Positions 38,487 to 46,530 of a stretch of DNA of 58,703 bases are shown in pieces. Under the pieces are notes generated by a model. The model searched no databases and was not told where the DNA came from. It worked only from the letters and a program-made list of their open reading frames with translations. A program made the translations under genes and the position numbers. Origin of the DNA: Candidatus Nanopelagicales bacterium (GTDB taxonomy: Bacteria; Actinomycetota; Actinomycetes; S36-B12); the NCBI GenBank assembly GCA_017857175.1, contig JAFMDS010000002.1:1-58703 (forward strand), given 5' to 3'. Within the stretch, counting starts at the first letter, position 1, and every line of letters starts with the position of its first letter.

Positions 38487-39011
38487 ATGGCCATTCTCGT
38501 TTTGATTGGAGCGCCGGGCGCTGGTAAAAGCACAGTGGGCCAAGAGTTAGCCGAACTTGTAGGTGGGGACTTTTATGACACCGACGCCATAATTGAACAA
38601 ACAGCAGGCGATTCCATTTCAGGCATATTCCTCAATCAGGGCGAAGAAGCCTTCAGGGCGCTTGAGCGAGACTGTGTTGCTTTAACAATCGACAAAGCCT
38701 TGAACTCAGACAGAACTCAGATCATTTCGGTCGGTGGCGGGGCGGTTTTAAACTCGGACACTCAAGCGACTCTGCGAACAGTCCCGGTTGCCTGGCTAAT
38801 GGTTGATATTTCTAGTGCTCTTAAGAGAGTCGGAATGAATCAAGCTCGCCCTTTGTTGCTTGGAAATGTTCGAGCCAACATGATCAAGTTACTTGCTGAG
38901 AGAACACCAATTTACGAATCTTTATCGGACGTATCCGTGGACACATCTCAGTTATCACCGTCGGAGTGCGCGAACGAATTGCGTCTATACCTAGAGAGCA
39001 GCCAGTCATGA
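38487..39011 (+). CDS. aroK: Shikimate kinase
   Basis: Phosphorylates shikimate at O3 with ATP. 174 residues. P-loop GAPGAGKS (8-15), the shikimate-contacting FYDTDAIIE segment, EEAFRALERD, and ISVGGGAVLN. Its stop overlaps the aroB start (ATGA), so the two are coupled. Confidence 0.93.
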   Translation: MAILVLIGAPGAGKSTVGQELAELVGGDFYDTDAIIEQTAGDSISGIFLNQGEEAFRALERDCVALTIDKALNSDRTQIISVGGGAVLNSDTQATLRTVPVAWLMVDISSALKRVGMNQARPLLLGNVRANMIKLLAERTPIYESLSDVSVDTSQLSPSECANELRLYLESSQS

Positions 39012-40102
39012 CTACCCATTGCATTGAAGTGCGCGCGGAAAGAATCTACACGGTCACCATTGGGCGTGGGCTCATGCAGGAAATCGTTGAATCCGTCTCC
39101 GAAGCACACCGGGTCGCCGTAATTCACCCTGGTGTTTTGCGCACGAGTGCTGAGGCGATGAAGACCGAACTCGAGTCAGCGGGCAGAGAGTGCGTCCTTA
39201 TCGAGGTTCCCGAGGCTGAGGACGCTAAGACCCCCGAGGTTCTTGGCTTTTGCTGGAGTGTGCTCGGAACAGCGGGCTTTACCCGCAGCGACGCGTTAGT
39301 CGGGTTGGGCGGTGGCGCAACAACGGATCTCGCAGGCTTTGTAGCAGCAACCTGGCTCCGAGGCATCAAATGGATCGCGGTGCCAACGACCCTCCTGGGA
39401 ATGGTCGATGCCTCAGTTGGTGGCAAGACTGGGATTAACACCGATGCTGGAAAGAACCTTGTCGGCGCTTTCTACAGCCCATGGGCTGTGATCGCGGACT
39501 TAAACACGTTGGACACCGTTCCCGAAAACGATCTGCGTGCAGGTCTGGCTGAAGTCGCGAAGGTGGGTTTCACCAGTGACCCAACGATCCTGGACACAAT
39601 CCTTGAGTTCCCGATTCAATCAGTGGATCCAAACTCGGCGCAGTTGGAATCACTCGTGGTCAGGGCAGTGACGGTGAAAGCGCGAGTCGTGTCGGGCGAC
39701 TTCATGGAGATGGGTTCGGCCACTGGCGTCCTAGGACGCGAAGTTTTGAACTACGGGCACACTTTCGGGCATGCTGTTGAGAAAGTTGAAAATTATCGAT
39801 GGAGACACGGCGCAGCCGTTTCTGTCGGGATCATGTACGTAGCGGAGTTGGCCAATATCGCGGGCAGATTGTCTGATGAAGATTTGAACACCCACAGGAA
39901 AGTGCTGGAGGTCATTGGCTTACCAACCACCTATCCCGCTGGGCGCTGGGATTCACTCTATTCGGCCATGCAGGTGGATAAAAAGGCTCGAGGAACTCTA
40001 TTGAGATTTGTGGTTTTGGACTCGATTGGTGTTCCGAGTGTGCTGGAAGGCCCTGATCCCTCGCTCCTTGTTTCGGCTTACGGGAGCATTGTTCCTGACT
40101 AG
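39008..40102 (+). CDS. aroB: 3-dehydroquinate synthase
   Basis: NAD- and metal-dependent cyclisation of DAHP to 3-dehydroquinate. 364 residues from ATG 39008; the frame upstream to 38966 lies inside aroK. Motifs: GLGGGATTDLAGFVAATWLRG, PTTLLGMVDASVGGKTGIN, and metal-ligand histidines in LNYGHTFGHAVE. The order aroC-aroK-aroB-aroQ is standard for actinobacteria. Confidence 0.95.
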   Translation: MTTHCIEVRAERIYTVTIGRGLMQEIVESVSEAHRVAVIHPGVLRTSAEAMKTELESAGRECVLIEVPEAEDAKTPEVLGFCWSVLGTAGFTRSDALVGLGGGATTDLAGFVAATWLRGIKWIAVPTTLLGMVDASVGGKTGINTDAGKNLVGAFYSPWAVIADLNTLDTVPENDLRAGLAEVAKVGFTSDPTILDTILEFPIQSVDPNSAQLESLVVRAVTVKARVVSGDFMEMGSATGVLGREVLNYGHTFGHAVEKVENYRWRHGAAVSVGIMYVAELANIAGRLSDEDLNTHRKVLEVIGLPTTYPAGRWDSLYSAMQVDKKARGTLLRFVVLDSIGVPSVLEGPDPSLLVSAYGSIVPD

Positions 40103-40122
40103 ATTCCGCTAGTGTTGAGTCC

Positions 40123-40566
40123 ATGAATCAAGAAGTTCTGGTGATCAATGGTCCAAATATTGATCGCTTGGGAACGCGCGAGCCGGAGATTTACGGGTCA
40201 ACCACCTATCAAGATCTCGTGGCCATGCTCGGAGCTCGAGGTCTTGAATTGGGATTCGTGGTAGATGTTCGCCAAAGTGCCTCGGAGAGTGACATCATCG
40301 GCTGGCTCCACAAGGCCGCCGATGCATCGACCCCCGTGATCATGAATCCTGCGGCATTTACTCATTACTCATATGCGATACGGGACGCGTGTGCACTCCT
40401 CACGGCTCCATTGATCGAAGTTCACATCAGCAACCCAGCTGCACGAGAAGAATTCCGTCACACCTCTGTGATTAGTGGAGTGGCAACGGGAGTGATCGCT
40501 GGATTTGGCATAAATTCATATTTACATGCGCTGGACGCCCTGCGGGCTTTGCAACTAGGGGACTAG
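40123..40566 (+). CDS. aroQ: 3-dehydroquinate dehydratase, type II
   Basis: Dehydrates 3-dehydroquinate to 3-dehydroshikimate. 147 residues, the small type II dodecamer-forming enzyme. NGPNIDRLGTREPEIYG with the catalytic Tyr24, NPAAFTHYSYAIRDA, and PLIEVHISNPAAREEFRHTS. TAGTGT at 40110-40115, seven nt before ATG 40123, suggests an extra leaderless transcript. Confidence 0.94.
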   Translation: MNQEVLVINGPNIDRLGTREPEIYGSTTYQDLVAMLGARGLELGFVVDVRQSASESDIIGWLHKAADASTPVIMNPAAFTHYSYAIRDACALLTAPLIEVHISNPAAREEFRHTSVISGVATGVIAGFGINSYLHALDALRALQLGD

Positions 40567-40689
40567 GCGAACAGCAGCACTCTGCACGAGATAAAGTTGC
40601 GCCAGCCCAGATGACACCGGGCACCTGCTAACTGCAAGTAACAAGCTAACAAGCGTGGGGCTCGCGCCCCCTACAGATGGGTTTCGATC

Positions 40690-41253
40690 GTGGCAACTAG
40701 TAATGACTTGAAAAATGGTTTGGTCCTCAACATTGATGGTCAGCTCTGGACCGTAATCGACTTTCAACATGTCAAGCCCGGTAAAGGTGGCGCTTTCGTT
40801 CGTAGCAAGTTGAAGAATGTCATCTCGGGCAAGGTCGTTGACCGCACGTTTAATGCGGGCGTCAAGGTTGAGACTGCCAACGTGGATAAGAAGGACATGC
40901 AATACCTGTACCGCGATGGCGACAGTTGGATCTTCATGGACAATGTTTCATACGATCAGATCCCGGTCCCAGATTCCGTGGTAGGAGACAATGCCAAGTA
41001 CCTACTGGAGAATCAGACCGCGCAGGTGGCCATTCACGAGGGTGTTCCGATCATTGTTGAACTGCCAGCTTCAGTAGAAATCATGCTGACCTACACAGAA
41101 CCGGGGCTTCAGGGGGACCGGTCCAGCGGTGGTACCAAGCCAGCAACCCTTGAAACCGGTGCCGAGATTCAGGTGCCGTTGTTCATTGAATCGGATACCA
41201 AGGTTCGGGTCGATACGCGAGATGGTTCCTACCTCGGTCGCGTGAACGACTAA
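40690..41253 (+). CDS. efp: Elongation factor P
   Basis: Helps ribosomes make bonds between consecutive prolines. 187 residues from GTG 40690. KOW-like N-terminal domain with [10 protein letters not shown], where Lys32 is the tip residue, then two OB domains ([23 protein letters not shown]). The 120-base leader contains a small GGGGC-TCGC-GCCCC hairpin (40657-40670). No EpmA/B-type modification gene is near. Its TAA overlaps the ATG of nusB. Confidence 0.95.
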   Translation: MATSNDLKNGLVLNIDGQLWTVIDFQHVKPGKGGAFVRSKLKNVISGKVVDRTFNAGVKVETANVDKKDMQYLYRDGDSWIFMDNVSYDQIPVPDSVVGDNAKYLLENQTAQVAIHEGVPIIVELPASVEIMLTYTEPGLQGDRSSGGTKPATLETGAEIQVPLFIESDTKVRVDTRDGSYLGRVND

Positions 41254-41666
41254 TGAGTGCTCGCGGGAAAGCCCGCAAGCGTGCTCTTGACATCGTGTTT
41301 GAAGCCGATGCGAAATCAGTCCCGATCATCATGGTTCTCGGCGAGCACCAAAGGCGCCGAGAGGCCGATGGCGATGGCGCCCTGAATGAATATGCGGTTG
41401 TCATTGCTCAGGGAGTCGCCGATCACCTCGATGAAATTGACGCCCTTATTACCAAGAATTCGACGAGTTGGACTCTCGATCGAATGCCCACAGTAGATAG
41501 GGCGATTCTCAGGGTGGCTACTTTTGAACTGTTATTCAGTGATTCGGTGCCCGATCCCGTAGCGGTTAGTCAAGCAGTTGAATTGGCCAAAGAACTGTCA
41601 ACTGATGAATCTGCATCATTTGTTCACGGAGTGCTAGGCGCGATTTCGCGCACAAGCATCACCTAG
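41253..41666 (+). CDS. nusB: Transcription antitermination factor NusB
   Basis: 137-residue helical protein that, with NusE (S10), binds boxA of rRNA transcripts. SARGKARKRALDIVFEAD at the N-terminus and VDRAILRVATFELLF, AVELAKELSTDESASFVHGVLGAI are family segments. Coupled to efp by TAATG. Its TAG lies within a CTAG that is also the stop of the opposite lipoprotein gene. Confidence 0.94.
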   Translation: MSARGKARKRALDIVFEADAKSVPIIMVLGEHQRRREADGDGALNEYAVVIAQGVADHLDEIDALITKNSTSWTLDRMPTVDRAILRVATFELLFSDSVPDPVAVSQAVELAKELSTDESASFVHGVLGAISRTSIT

Positions 41667-42214
41667 AACTCTGGATTCACCAAAATTGTGATCTGACCCG
41701 GATCCGAATCCTTCTCACCGAGTGTGGCACTCACAGTGACATCTAAGCCGTTACCCTGTGCAGTGAAGACCACTATTCCCTCGGCACTGAGGTCTGGCGC
41801 TGCATTTGTTAAATAGCCGAGAGTATCTAATTCGCCTTTGAAAATCTCCTGTGCCGCGTACACGTCACCGGGAACCGTCCAGGTTCCAATTGCCGTGGAA
41901 CTGTCAATGATGCTGACCGCGATGAGGGATCCCGCGGGCGTGGGTACCTGCGCCGGCCAATCGGTTGGCAGCACGATGTTGTCACCCATGCTCAATTCAT
42001 TACCGGCTTCATCAGTGAGTACCGATTCGTTCTGAGCATCACCCTCAAAGTGATCATCTGCGGACTGACTCGCACTGGCACCGCTTTCCATCGAAGCGTC
42101 AGAATCCCCATTCGAGCAAGCAGCTAGCAGCGCGGTCGCAGCAAGGCTCAGTGCAATGGCTAATTTCAAAGGTTTCTGCATCACGTCGGAATTGGACGGC
42201 CGGAGCTTGGTCAT
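41663..42214 (-). CDS. Putative lipoprotein of unknown function
   Basis: 183 residues. A basic N-terminus and hydrophobic segment (16-31) end in the lipobox LLAAC (Cys33). A Ser/Asp-rich linker (34-70) follows, then a small globular part of about 110 residues (IVLPTDWPAQVPTPAGSLIAV onward) with no family I recognise. The -10-like CATAAT (42221-42226, minus) lies six nt before ATG 42214, which suggests a leaderless transcript; the internal ATG at residue 12 would also give a good signal peptide. It faces nusB with shared stop bases and is upstream of the tRNA-Leu terminus. Confidence 0.75.
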   Translation of the reverse strand: MTKLRPSNSDVMQKPLKLAIALSLAATALLAACSNGDSDASMESGASASQSADDHFEGDAQNESVLTDEAGNELSMGDNIVLPTDWPAQVPTPAGSLIAVSIIDSSTAIGTWTVPGDVYAAQEIFKGELDTLGYLTNAAPDLSAEGIVVFTAQGNGLDVTVSATLGEKDSDPGQITILVNPEF

Positions 42215-42220
42215 AACTTC

Positions 42221-42226
42221 ATTATG
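42221..42226 (-). promoter_or_regulatory. -10 element of the lipoprotein gene, leaderless
   Basis: CATAAT on the minus strand, six bases before the ATG at 42214. There is no well-spaced ribosome-binding site, so transcription probably begins at the start codon. Confidence 0.45.
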
Positions 42227-42348
42227 CCCTCGCTTGCACTCACATGGGCATCTGTGAAGAGCAAAAGAATTACGGAGCCCTCACAGGGATCATGGCTGGA
42301 AGCGCGGTGATCTTTGATTGGGGGATTTCTTGCCGTTCGGGAGTTCGG

Positions 42349-42422
42349 TGCCCCGGGTGGGATTCGAACCCACACTGGACGGTGTTTGAGACCGCTTCCT
42401 CTACCGGTTGGGATACCGGGGC
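42349..42422 (-). tRNA. tRNA-Leu(CAA) with a short variable loop
   Basis: Minus-strand cloverleaf of 74 nt. Acceptor GCCCCGG (42422-42416) pairs with CCGGGGC, discriminator A 42349; CCA is not encoded. A 3-bp D-stem (TCC/GGA) with an 11-nt loop, anticodon stem GCGGT/ACCGT with loop CTCAAAC (anticodon CAA), T-arm GTGGG-TTCGAAT-CCCAC. The variable region is only CCAGT, not the long arm normal for bacterial tRNA-Leu. It lies divergent from the ANTAR regulator gene, where mycobacteria also have a tRNA-Leu as far as I recall. Confidence 0.85.
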
Positions 42423-42499
42423 ATGTGCTGCAAAATACTTGGAAGCCGAACTCTAGCGGCGGTGGCGGTCATTGTCGGAAGCACCTATAGCCTTTTCGG

Positions 42500-43090
42500 G
42501 TGCAAGATTTCATTCGGGTACTCGTGGCAGAGGATGAGTCCCTCATTCGGCGAGATCTGGTGGAAACACTCAACGAGTTGGGGCACGAGGTGGTCTCTGA
42601 TGTCGGAAACGGTCAGGCGGCCGTGGACGTGGCTCGTTCTTTGGGCCCGGAAGGTCTGGATGTCGTCCTTATGGACATCTCTATGCCTGTCCGCGATGGC
42701 ATCTCTTCAGCCGATCAGATCATTTCCGAGGGTATCGCTCCGGTTGTCATGCTGACCGCTTATGCACAAACCGACCTGATGAATCAAGCCGCCGCCGCTG
42801 GGGTCTTCGGATACCTGATCAAACCACTGCGGCAGTCAGATCTTGTACCCGCACTGCTGATGGCCCGAACAAGGTGGACACAGTTTCAGGGTTTGAGCGA
42901 GGAGATCGACGCTCTCAAGGCCCGGAAGCGCGTATCCGATGTAACAGAGCAAGCCAAAGAAATGCTTATTGAGCGGGGATTGAGCGAGGAACAGGCTTTT
43001 TCACTATTGCGCAAGGCCGCCATGAATGGACGAATTACCATTGCAGAGGCGGCAACACAGGTCATATCGGGTGTAACAGGACTGCATTAG
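42500..43090 (+). CDS. ANTAR-domain response regulator (PdtaR-type)
   Basis: Two-component regulator acting on RNA: phosphorylation lets the ANTAR domain bind paired hairpins in mRNA leaders and prevent termination. 196 residues from GTG 42500. Receiver domain (5-120) with the acidic pocket AEDE, phospho-acceptor Asp59 (VVLMDISMP), the conserved Thr in MLTAYAQ and Lys in YLIKPL; ANTAR domain (about 130-190) with AKEMLIERGLSEEQAFSLLRKAAM. Corresponds to Rv1626. Its histidine kinase is not in the window. Confidence 0.92.
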   Translation: MQDFIRVLVAEDESLIRRDLVETLNELGHEVVSDVGNGQAAVDVARSLGPEGLDVVLMDISMPVRDGISSADQIISEGIAPVVMLTAYAQTDLMNQAAAAGVFGYLIKPLRQSDLVPALLMARTRWTQFQGLSEEIDALKARKRVSDVTEQAKEMLIERGLSEEQAFSLLRKAAMNGRITIAEAATQVISGVTGLH

Positions 43091-43176
43091 GTCACATTCC
43101 CATTACAAAATGGGATCGATCGGCCTGTGGTGGTTATCAGTTAGGCTCGTTGCCCCGTAGAGTAGGCCACGGGCGG

Positions 43177-43226
43177 TTCAATTAATTCCTAGTTGAGTAA
43201 CTCATATTCAATTATTTTGTATTGAA
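43177..43226 (+). promoter_or_regulatory. AT-rich TTCAAT repeats upstream of the binding-protein gene
   Basis: TTCAATTA occurs at 43177-43184 and 43207-43214, exactly 30 bases apart. ATTGAA (43221-43226) makes an inverted pair with the second copy. TGAGT-A-ACTCA (a short dyad at about 43194-43204) lies between. The stretch is notably AT-rich for this genome and is within the 186-base gap before the binding-protein gene; an operator is plausible but no known regulator's site is matched. Confidence 0.4.
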
Positions 43227-43276
43227 TCCCCTAGGTGTCGGCGAACGTCGGCGCTTTTCTTGATCAAGGAGAATGC

Positions 43277-44602
43277 ATGAAGCGCACTATGGTCCTCAAG
43301 ACCGTGGCTGTGTTGGGTGCGGCATCTCTCGCATTGGCTGCCTGTAGCAGCGACAGCGGAGACACCGAAGCCACCGCAACCACCGAAGAAGCTACGGCCG
43401 AAGCTACGGCCGAAGAAACGATGGAAGAAGAAGCAGCAGCAACTGACTGCGCAAACCCAACTCTCGTTCTTGGAACAATGCTTCCAGCAACGGGTGACCT
43501 TGCATTCCTCGGACCACCCGAGTTTGCAGGCGTCGAATTGGCTCTCGAAGAAATCGATGCTGCCGGCGGCGTACTTGGCGCACCAATCACCTACATTGAA
43601 GGTGACTCCGGTGATACCACCACTGACATCGCAAGCCAGACAGTTGATTCCCAGCTCGCACAGGGTGTTCAGGCAATCATCGGTGCTGCTTCATCCGGTG
43701 TGTCACTGACTGTGATCGACAAGATCACATCGAATGGTGTTGTTCAGTTCTCACCAGCGAACACAGCACCTGCACTAACCACCTACCCAGACAATGGTCT
43801 CTACTTCCGTAACTCACCTTCTGACGTCCTCCAGGGCGCAGTGATTGCCGCACAGGCAATTGATGGTGGTTTCGAAAGCTTGGCCGTTATTGCTCGACAG
43901 GATCCATACGGTGAAGGCCTTGCAGCCGCAACCGCTAAGGATTTCGAAGCAGCAGGCGGTACCGTGACCAGCAACATCCTTTACGATCCTGCAGCACCAT
44001 CCTTCGAGGCTGAAGTTGCTGAAATCAAGACGGGTGCCCCACAGGCAGTCGCCGTGATTGGTTTCGAAGAGACCGTAAAGTTGATGCAGGAAATGATCAA
44101 GCAGGGTGTTGGACCGCAGGACGTTCAGGTCTACCTGGTTGACGGAAACCTGTCCACCACGGCATTTGAGAACTTCCCTGCAGACACCATGACCGGTGTC
44201 GTCGGAACAGTTCCTTCAGGTTCAGTTGACCTGTCAGCATTCAACGACCGCCTGTTGGCGTTTGATCCTGCATTGACGGACTTCAGCTACGGACCTCAGT
44301 CCTATGACGCAACCATGGTTATTGCCCTGGCTGCTCACAAGGCTGGCTGTGCTGATGGTGTTGCAATTGCTGCAGCTCTGCCAGACGTTGCCGGTAACGG
44401 TGGCGAAGAGTGCTCCACATACGCTGATTGCGTTGCCATTCTTGATGCTGGCAACGACATCGACTACATGGGTGTCACTGGCGGAGTTGACTTCAACGAG
44501 TACGGCGACCTTCTCGAAGGCACCATCTCGATCAACGAGTACTCATCGAACACGGAATTCAGCGAAATCGGTTCCGTCACATCGATCGTGCCACTGCCAT
44601 AA
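43277..44602 (+). CDS. Branched-chain amino-acid ABC transporter substrate-binding lipoprotein
   Basis: Captures substrate for the LivHMGF permease. 441 residues from ATG 43277, after AAGGAG (6 nt). Signal peptide with lipobox ALAAC (Cys23), an acidic Thr/Ala/Glu-rich linker with repeated EATAE units (about 30-55), then a periplasmic-binding type I domain (LVLGTMLPATGDLAFLGPPEFAGVELALEEIDAAGG). LivK/AmiC family; the substrate could be branched-chain amino acids, amides or urea. It faces the permease operon rather than leading it, and has its own control region and terminator, consistent with higher expression. Confidence 0.9.
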   Translation: MKRTMVLKTVAVLGAASLALAACSSDSGDTEATATTEEATAEATAEETMEEEAAATDCANPTLVLGTMLPATGDLAFLGPPEFAGVELALEEIDAAGGVLGAPITYIEGDSGDTTTDIASQTVDSQLAQGVQAIIGAASSGVSLTVIDKITSNGVVQFSPANTAPALTTYPDNGLYFRNSPSDVLQGAVIAAQAIDGGFESLAVIARQDPYGEGLAAATAKDFEAAGGTVTSNILYDPAAPSFEAEVAEIKTGAPQAVAVIGFEETVKLMQEMIKQGVGPQDVQVYLVDGNLSTTAFENFPADTMTGVVGTVPSGSVDLSAFNDRLLAFDPALTDFSYGPQSYDATMVIALAAHKAGCADGVAIAAALPDVAGNGGEECSTYADCVAILDAGNDIDYMGVTGGVDFNEYGDLLEGTISINEYSSNTEFSEIGSVTSIVPLP

Positions 44603-44619
44603 GGTAATTACCTTTAGTG

Positions 44620-44650
44620 AAGGGCCCGCATCCATCGGATGCGGGCCCTT
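44620..44650. terminator. Strong terminator after the binding-protein gene
   Basis: A 14-bp perfect stem: AAGGGCCCGCATCC (44620-44633) and GGATGCGGGCCCTT (44637-44650) with a 3-nt loop, followed by TCG. It lies 17 nt after the binding-protein stop and separates it from the convergent livF, so it may work in both directions. Confidence 0.85.
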
Positions 44651-44734
44651 TCGTTGGCTGGTCAGGTTGGCGGTGAGCCTCTCCTAGGACGCCACTTGAG
44701 CGGAGTCGTTTAGTGGGGAAACCCCCACGACTTC

Positions 44735-45601
44735 TTAGACCTTTGCAAGGGTCCCGAGGTAGAGCTCGATGACTTTGGGGTCGTTTGCCAGTGACTGACC
44801 GGTCCCGGTGTAGGCGTTGTGGCCCTGATCTAGCACGTAACCCCGATCAACGATCTGTAGACACCTGCGGGCATTTTGCTCGACAATGATCACTGTGACA
44901 CCAGTGGCGTTGATCTCCCGAACCCGAACAAAGACTTCATCCTGGAGTGCTGGGCTCAGGCCTGCGCTTGGTTCGTCGAGGAGAAGCACGCTGGGGTTCA
45001 TCATGAGTGCGCGACCCATTGCGACCATTTGGCGCTCACCACCGGAGAGAGAACCGGCACGCTGCTTGCGCCGTTCGCCCAACGTGGGGAACAGGTCAAT
45101 GACTTCATCGAATCGAGTCGTGAAATTGCTGGGGTTTTGGAAGGCACCCATCTGCATGTTTTCCTCGATGGTCAACGAAGGGAACACGTTATTTGTCTGG
45201 GGTACAAAGCCAACGCCGCGACGTACCAGCTGGTCTGCGCGGAGGTTGGTAATGTCCTCGTCCCTGAGGACAACAGTGCCGGAATTGATGTGAACAAGGC
45301 CAAACAGGGCCTTGAGCAGGGTTGACTTTCCAGCACCATTGGGGCCAATGATTCCGACGAGTTCTCCCTCACGGGCATAGAGATCAGCTTCGTTGAGGAT
45401 ATTTACGCCGGGGAAGTAGCCAGCAAGAAGGCGATCGGCACGGATAAGTGCCCCCACGGCCTGCATATCGTGGATTTCAGCAGGCGTGGCGGGCTGGGCG
45501 TTACTGTCCTGGGTGGCACTGATTTCGATGTCTGCATCAAATCCCTGTGGACTATCTGGGCTGTCCTCATTGGGGAGGTCACTAGGTCGCATGAAGTTCA
45601 T
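44735..45601 (-). CDS. livF: Branched-chain amino-acid ABC transporter ATPase LivF
   Basis: One of two ATPases of the Liv-type importer. 288 residues. Walker A GPNGAGKST (86-94), signature LSGGERQMVAMGRAL, Walker B VLLLDEPSAGLSP. The N-terminal 50 residues are an extra acidic, low-complexity stretch; Met46 (QAVGALIRADRLLAGY) would give a family-length protein, so the start is uncertain. Last gene of the livH-M-G-F operon, 2 nt after livG. Confidence 0.92.
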   Translation of the reverse strand: MNFMRPSDLPNEDSPDSPQGFDADIEISATQDSNAQPATPAEIHDMQAVGALIRADRLLAGYFPGVNILNEADLYAREGELVGIIGPNGAGKSTLLKALFGLVHINSGTVVLRDEDITNLRADQLVRRGVGFVPQTNNVFPSLTIEENMQMGAFQNPSNFTTRFDEVIDLFPTLGERRKQRAGSLSGGERQMVAMGRALMMNPSVLLLDEPSAGLSPALQDEVFVRVREINATGVTVIIVEQNARRCLQIVDRGYVLDQGHNAYTGTGQSLANDPKVIELYLGTLAKV

Positions 45602-45603
45602 GG

Positions 45604-46530
45604 TTATTCTCCTGACGAGTCTTGTGTGAGTGACGTGCCATCTTTTGTGAGGGCTTGGTCGTGATGGGTGCCGAGATATGCGTCGATCACCTGGCGATCC
45701 CGCATAACAGCGTCAGGCGGGCCTTCAGCGATGATTTGTCCTTGGGCCATAACGATTACCCAGTCGCTGATGTCGCGAACCATATCCATGTCATGCTCGA
45801 CAAAGAGGACCGTCGTGCCTTCCTCGCGAATATTTTTAATGTGGCCGAGCAGGCTTTGGGTGAGCGCAGGGTTCACGCCAGCCATGGGTTCATCGAGCAT
45901 GACCATTTCGGGGTTGGTCATGAGGGCTCGAGCCATTTCGAGAAGTTTGCGCTGGCCGCCGGAGAGTGAGCCCGCGAAGTCATCAAGTTTGGCGTCAAGA
46001 TTGAATCGGCCAAGAAGCTCCAAGGCGCGAACTTCATTCGCCCGCTCTTGGGCATTCCAGAGGAATGGGAGCAGGGACGGGAAGAAGCGCTCGCCCAACT
46101 GACCGCTAGCCCCAAGGCGCATGTTGTCCATAACGGTCATGCGAGACAGGGCCTTGGTCAACTGAAAGGTCCGAACCATGCCCTTGCGGGCCAATTTGTA
46201 CGGTGACATGCCAGCCACCTGCTGCTGGTTAAAAGTCCATTTCCCGGTGTCTGGCTTGTCAAAGCCCGTTAGTAGGTTGAAAAGTGTGGTCTTGCCCGCG
46301 CCATTGGGGCCGATGAGGGCAGTGATGGCGCCCCTTTGGATTTCGACGTGCGCAACATCAACTGCCTTGAGGCCACCGAACTGACGACTAACGTGGTCTG
46401 CGACGAGAATGGGGTCAGGCTTTTGGGCGCCTGGCACATGTGGCACGTCTTTGAGAGCGGCAACTGCTGCTGCGCGCCCGGGCATAAGATCGTTGGCTGA
46501 TGCCAGGTCATTGTCAGTATTAGCGGGCAT
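45604..46530 (-). CDS. livG: Branched-chain amino-acid ABC transporter ATPase LivG
   Basis: Second ATPase of the importer. 308 residues from ATG 46530 with GGGAG upstream. Walker A GPNGAGKTT (74-82), signature LSGGQRKLLEMARAL, Walker B VMLDEPMAGVNP and the LivG-typical C-terminal tail. The N-terminal 40 residues are an Ala/Asp-rich extension. It overlaps the end of livM by 11 nt, so it is translationally coupled. Confidence 0.93.
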   Translation of the reverse strand: MPANTDNDLASANDLMPGRAAAVAALKDVPHVPGAQKPDPILVADHVSRQFGGLKAVDVAHVEIQRGAITALIGPNGAGKTTLFNLLTGFDKPDTGKWTFNQQQVAGMSPYKLARKGMVRTFQLTKALSRMTVMDNMRLGASGQLGERFFPSLLPFLWNAQERANEVRALELLGRFNLDAKLDDFAGSLSGGQRKLLEMARALMTNPEMVMLDEPMAGVNPALTQSLLGHIKNIREEGTTVLFVEHDMDMVRDISDWVIVMAQGQIIAEGPPDAVMRDRQVIDAYLGTHHDQALTKDGTSLTQDSSGE

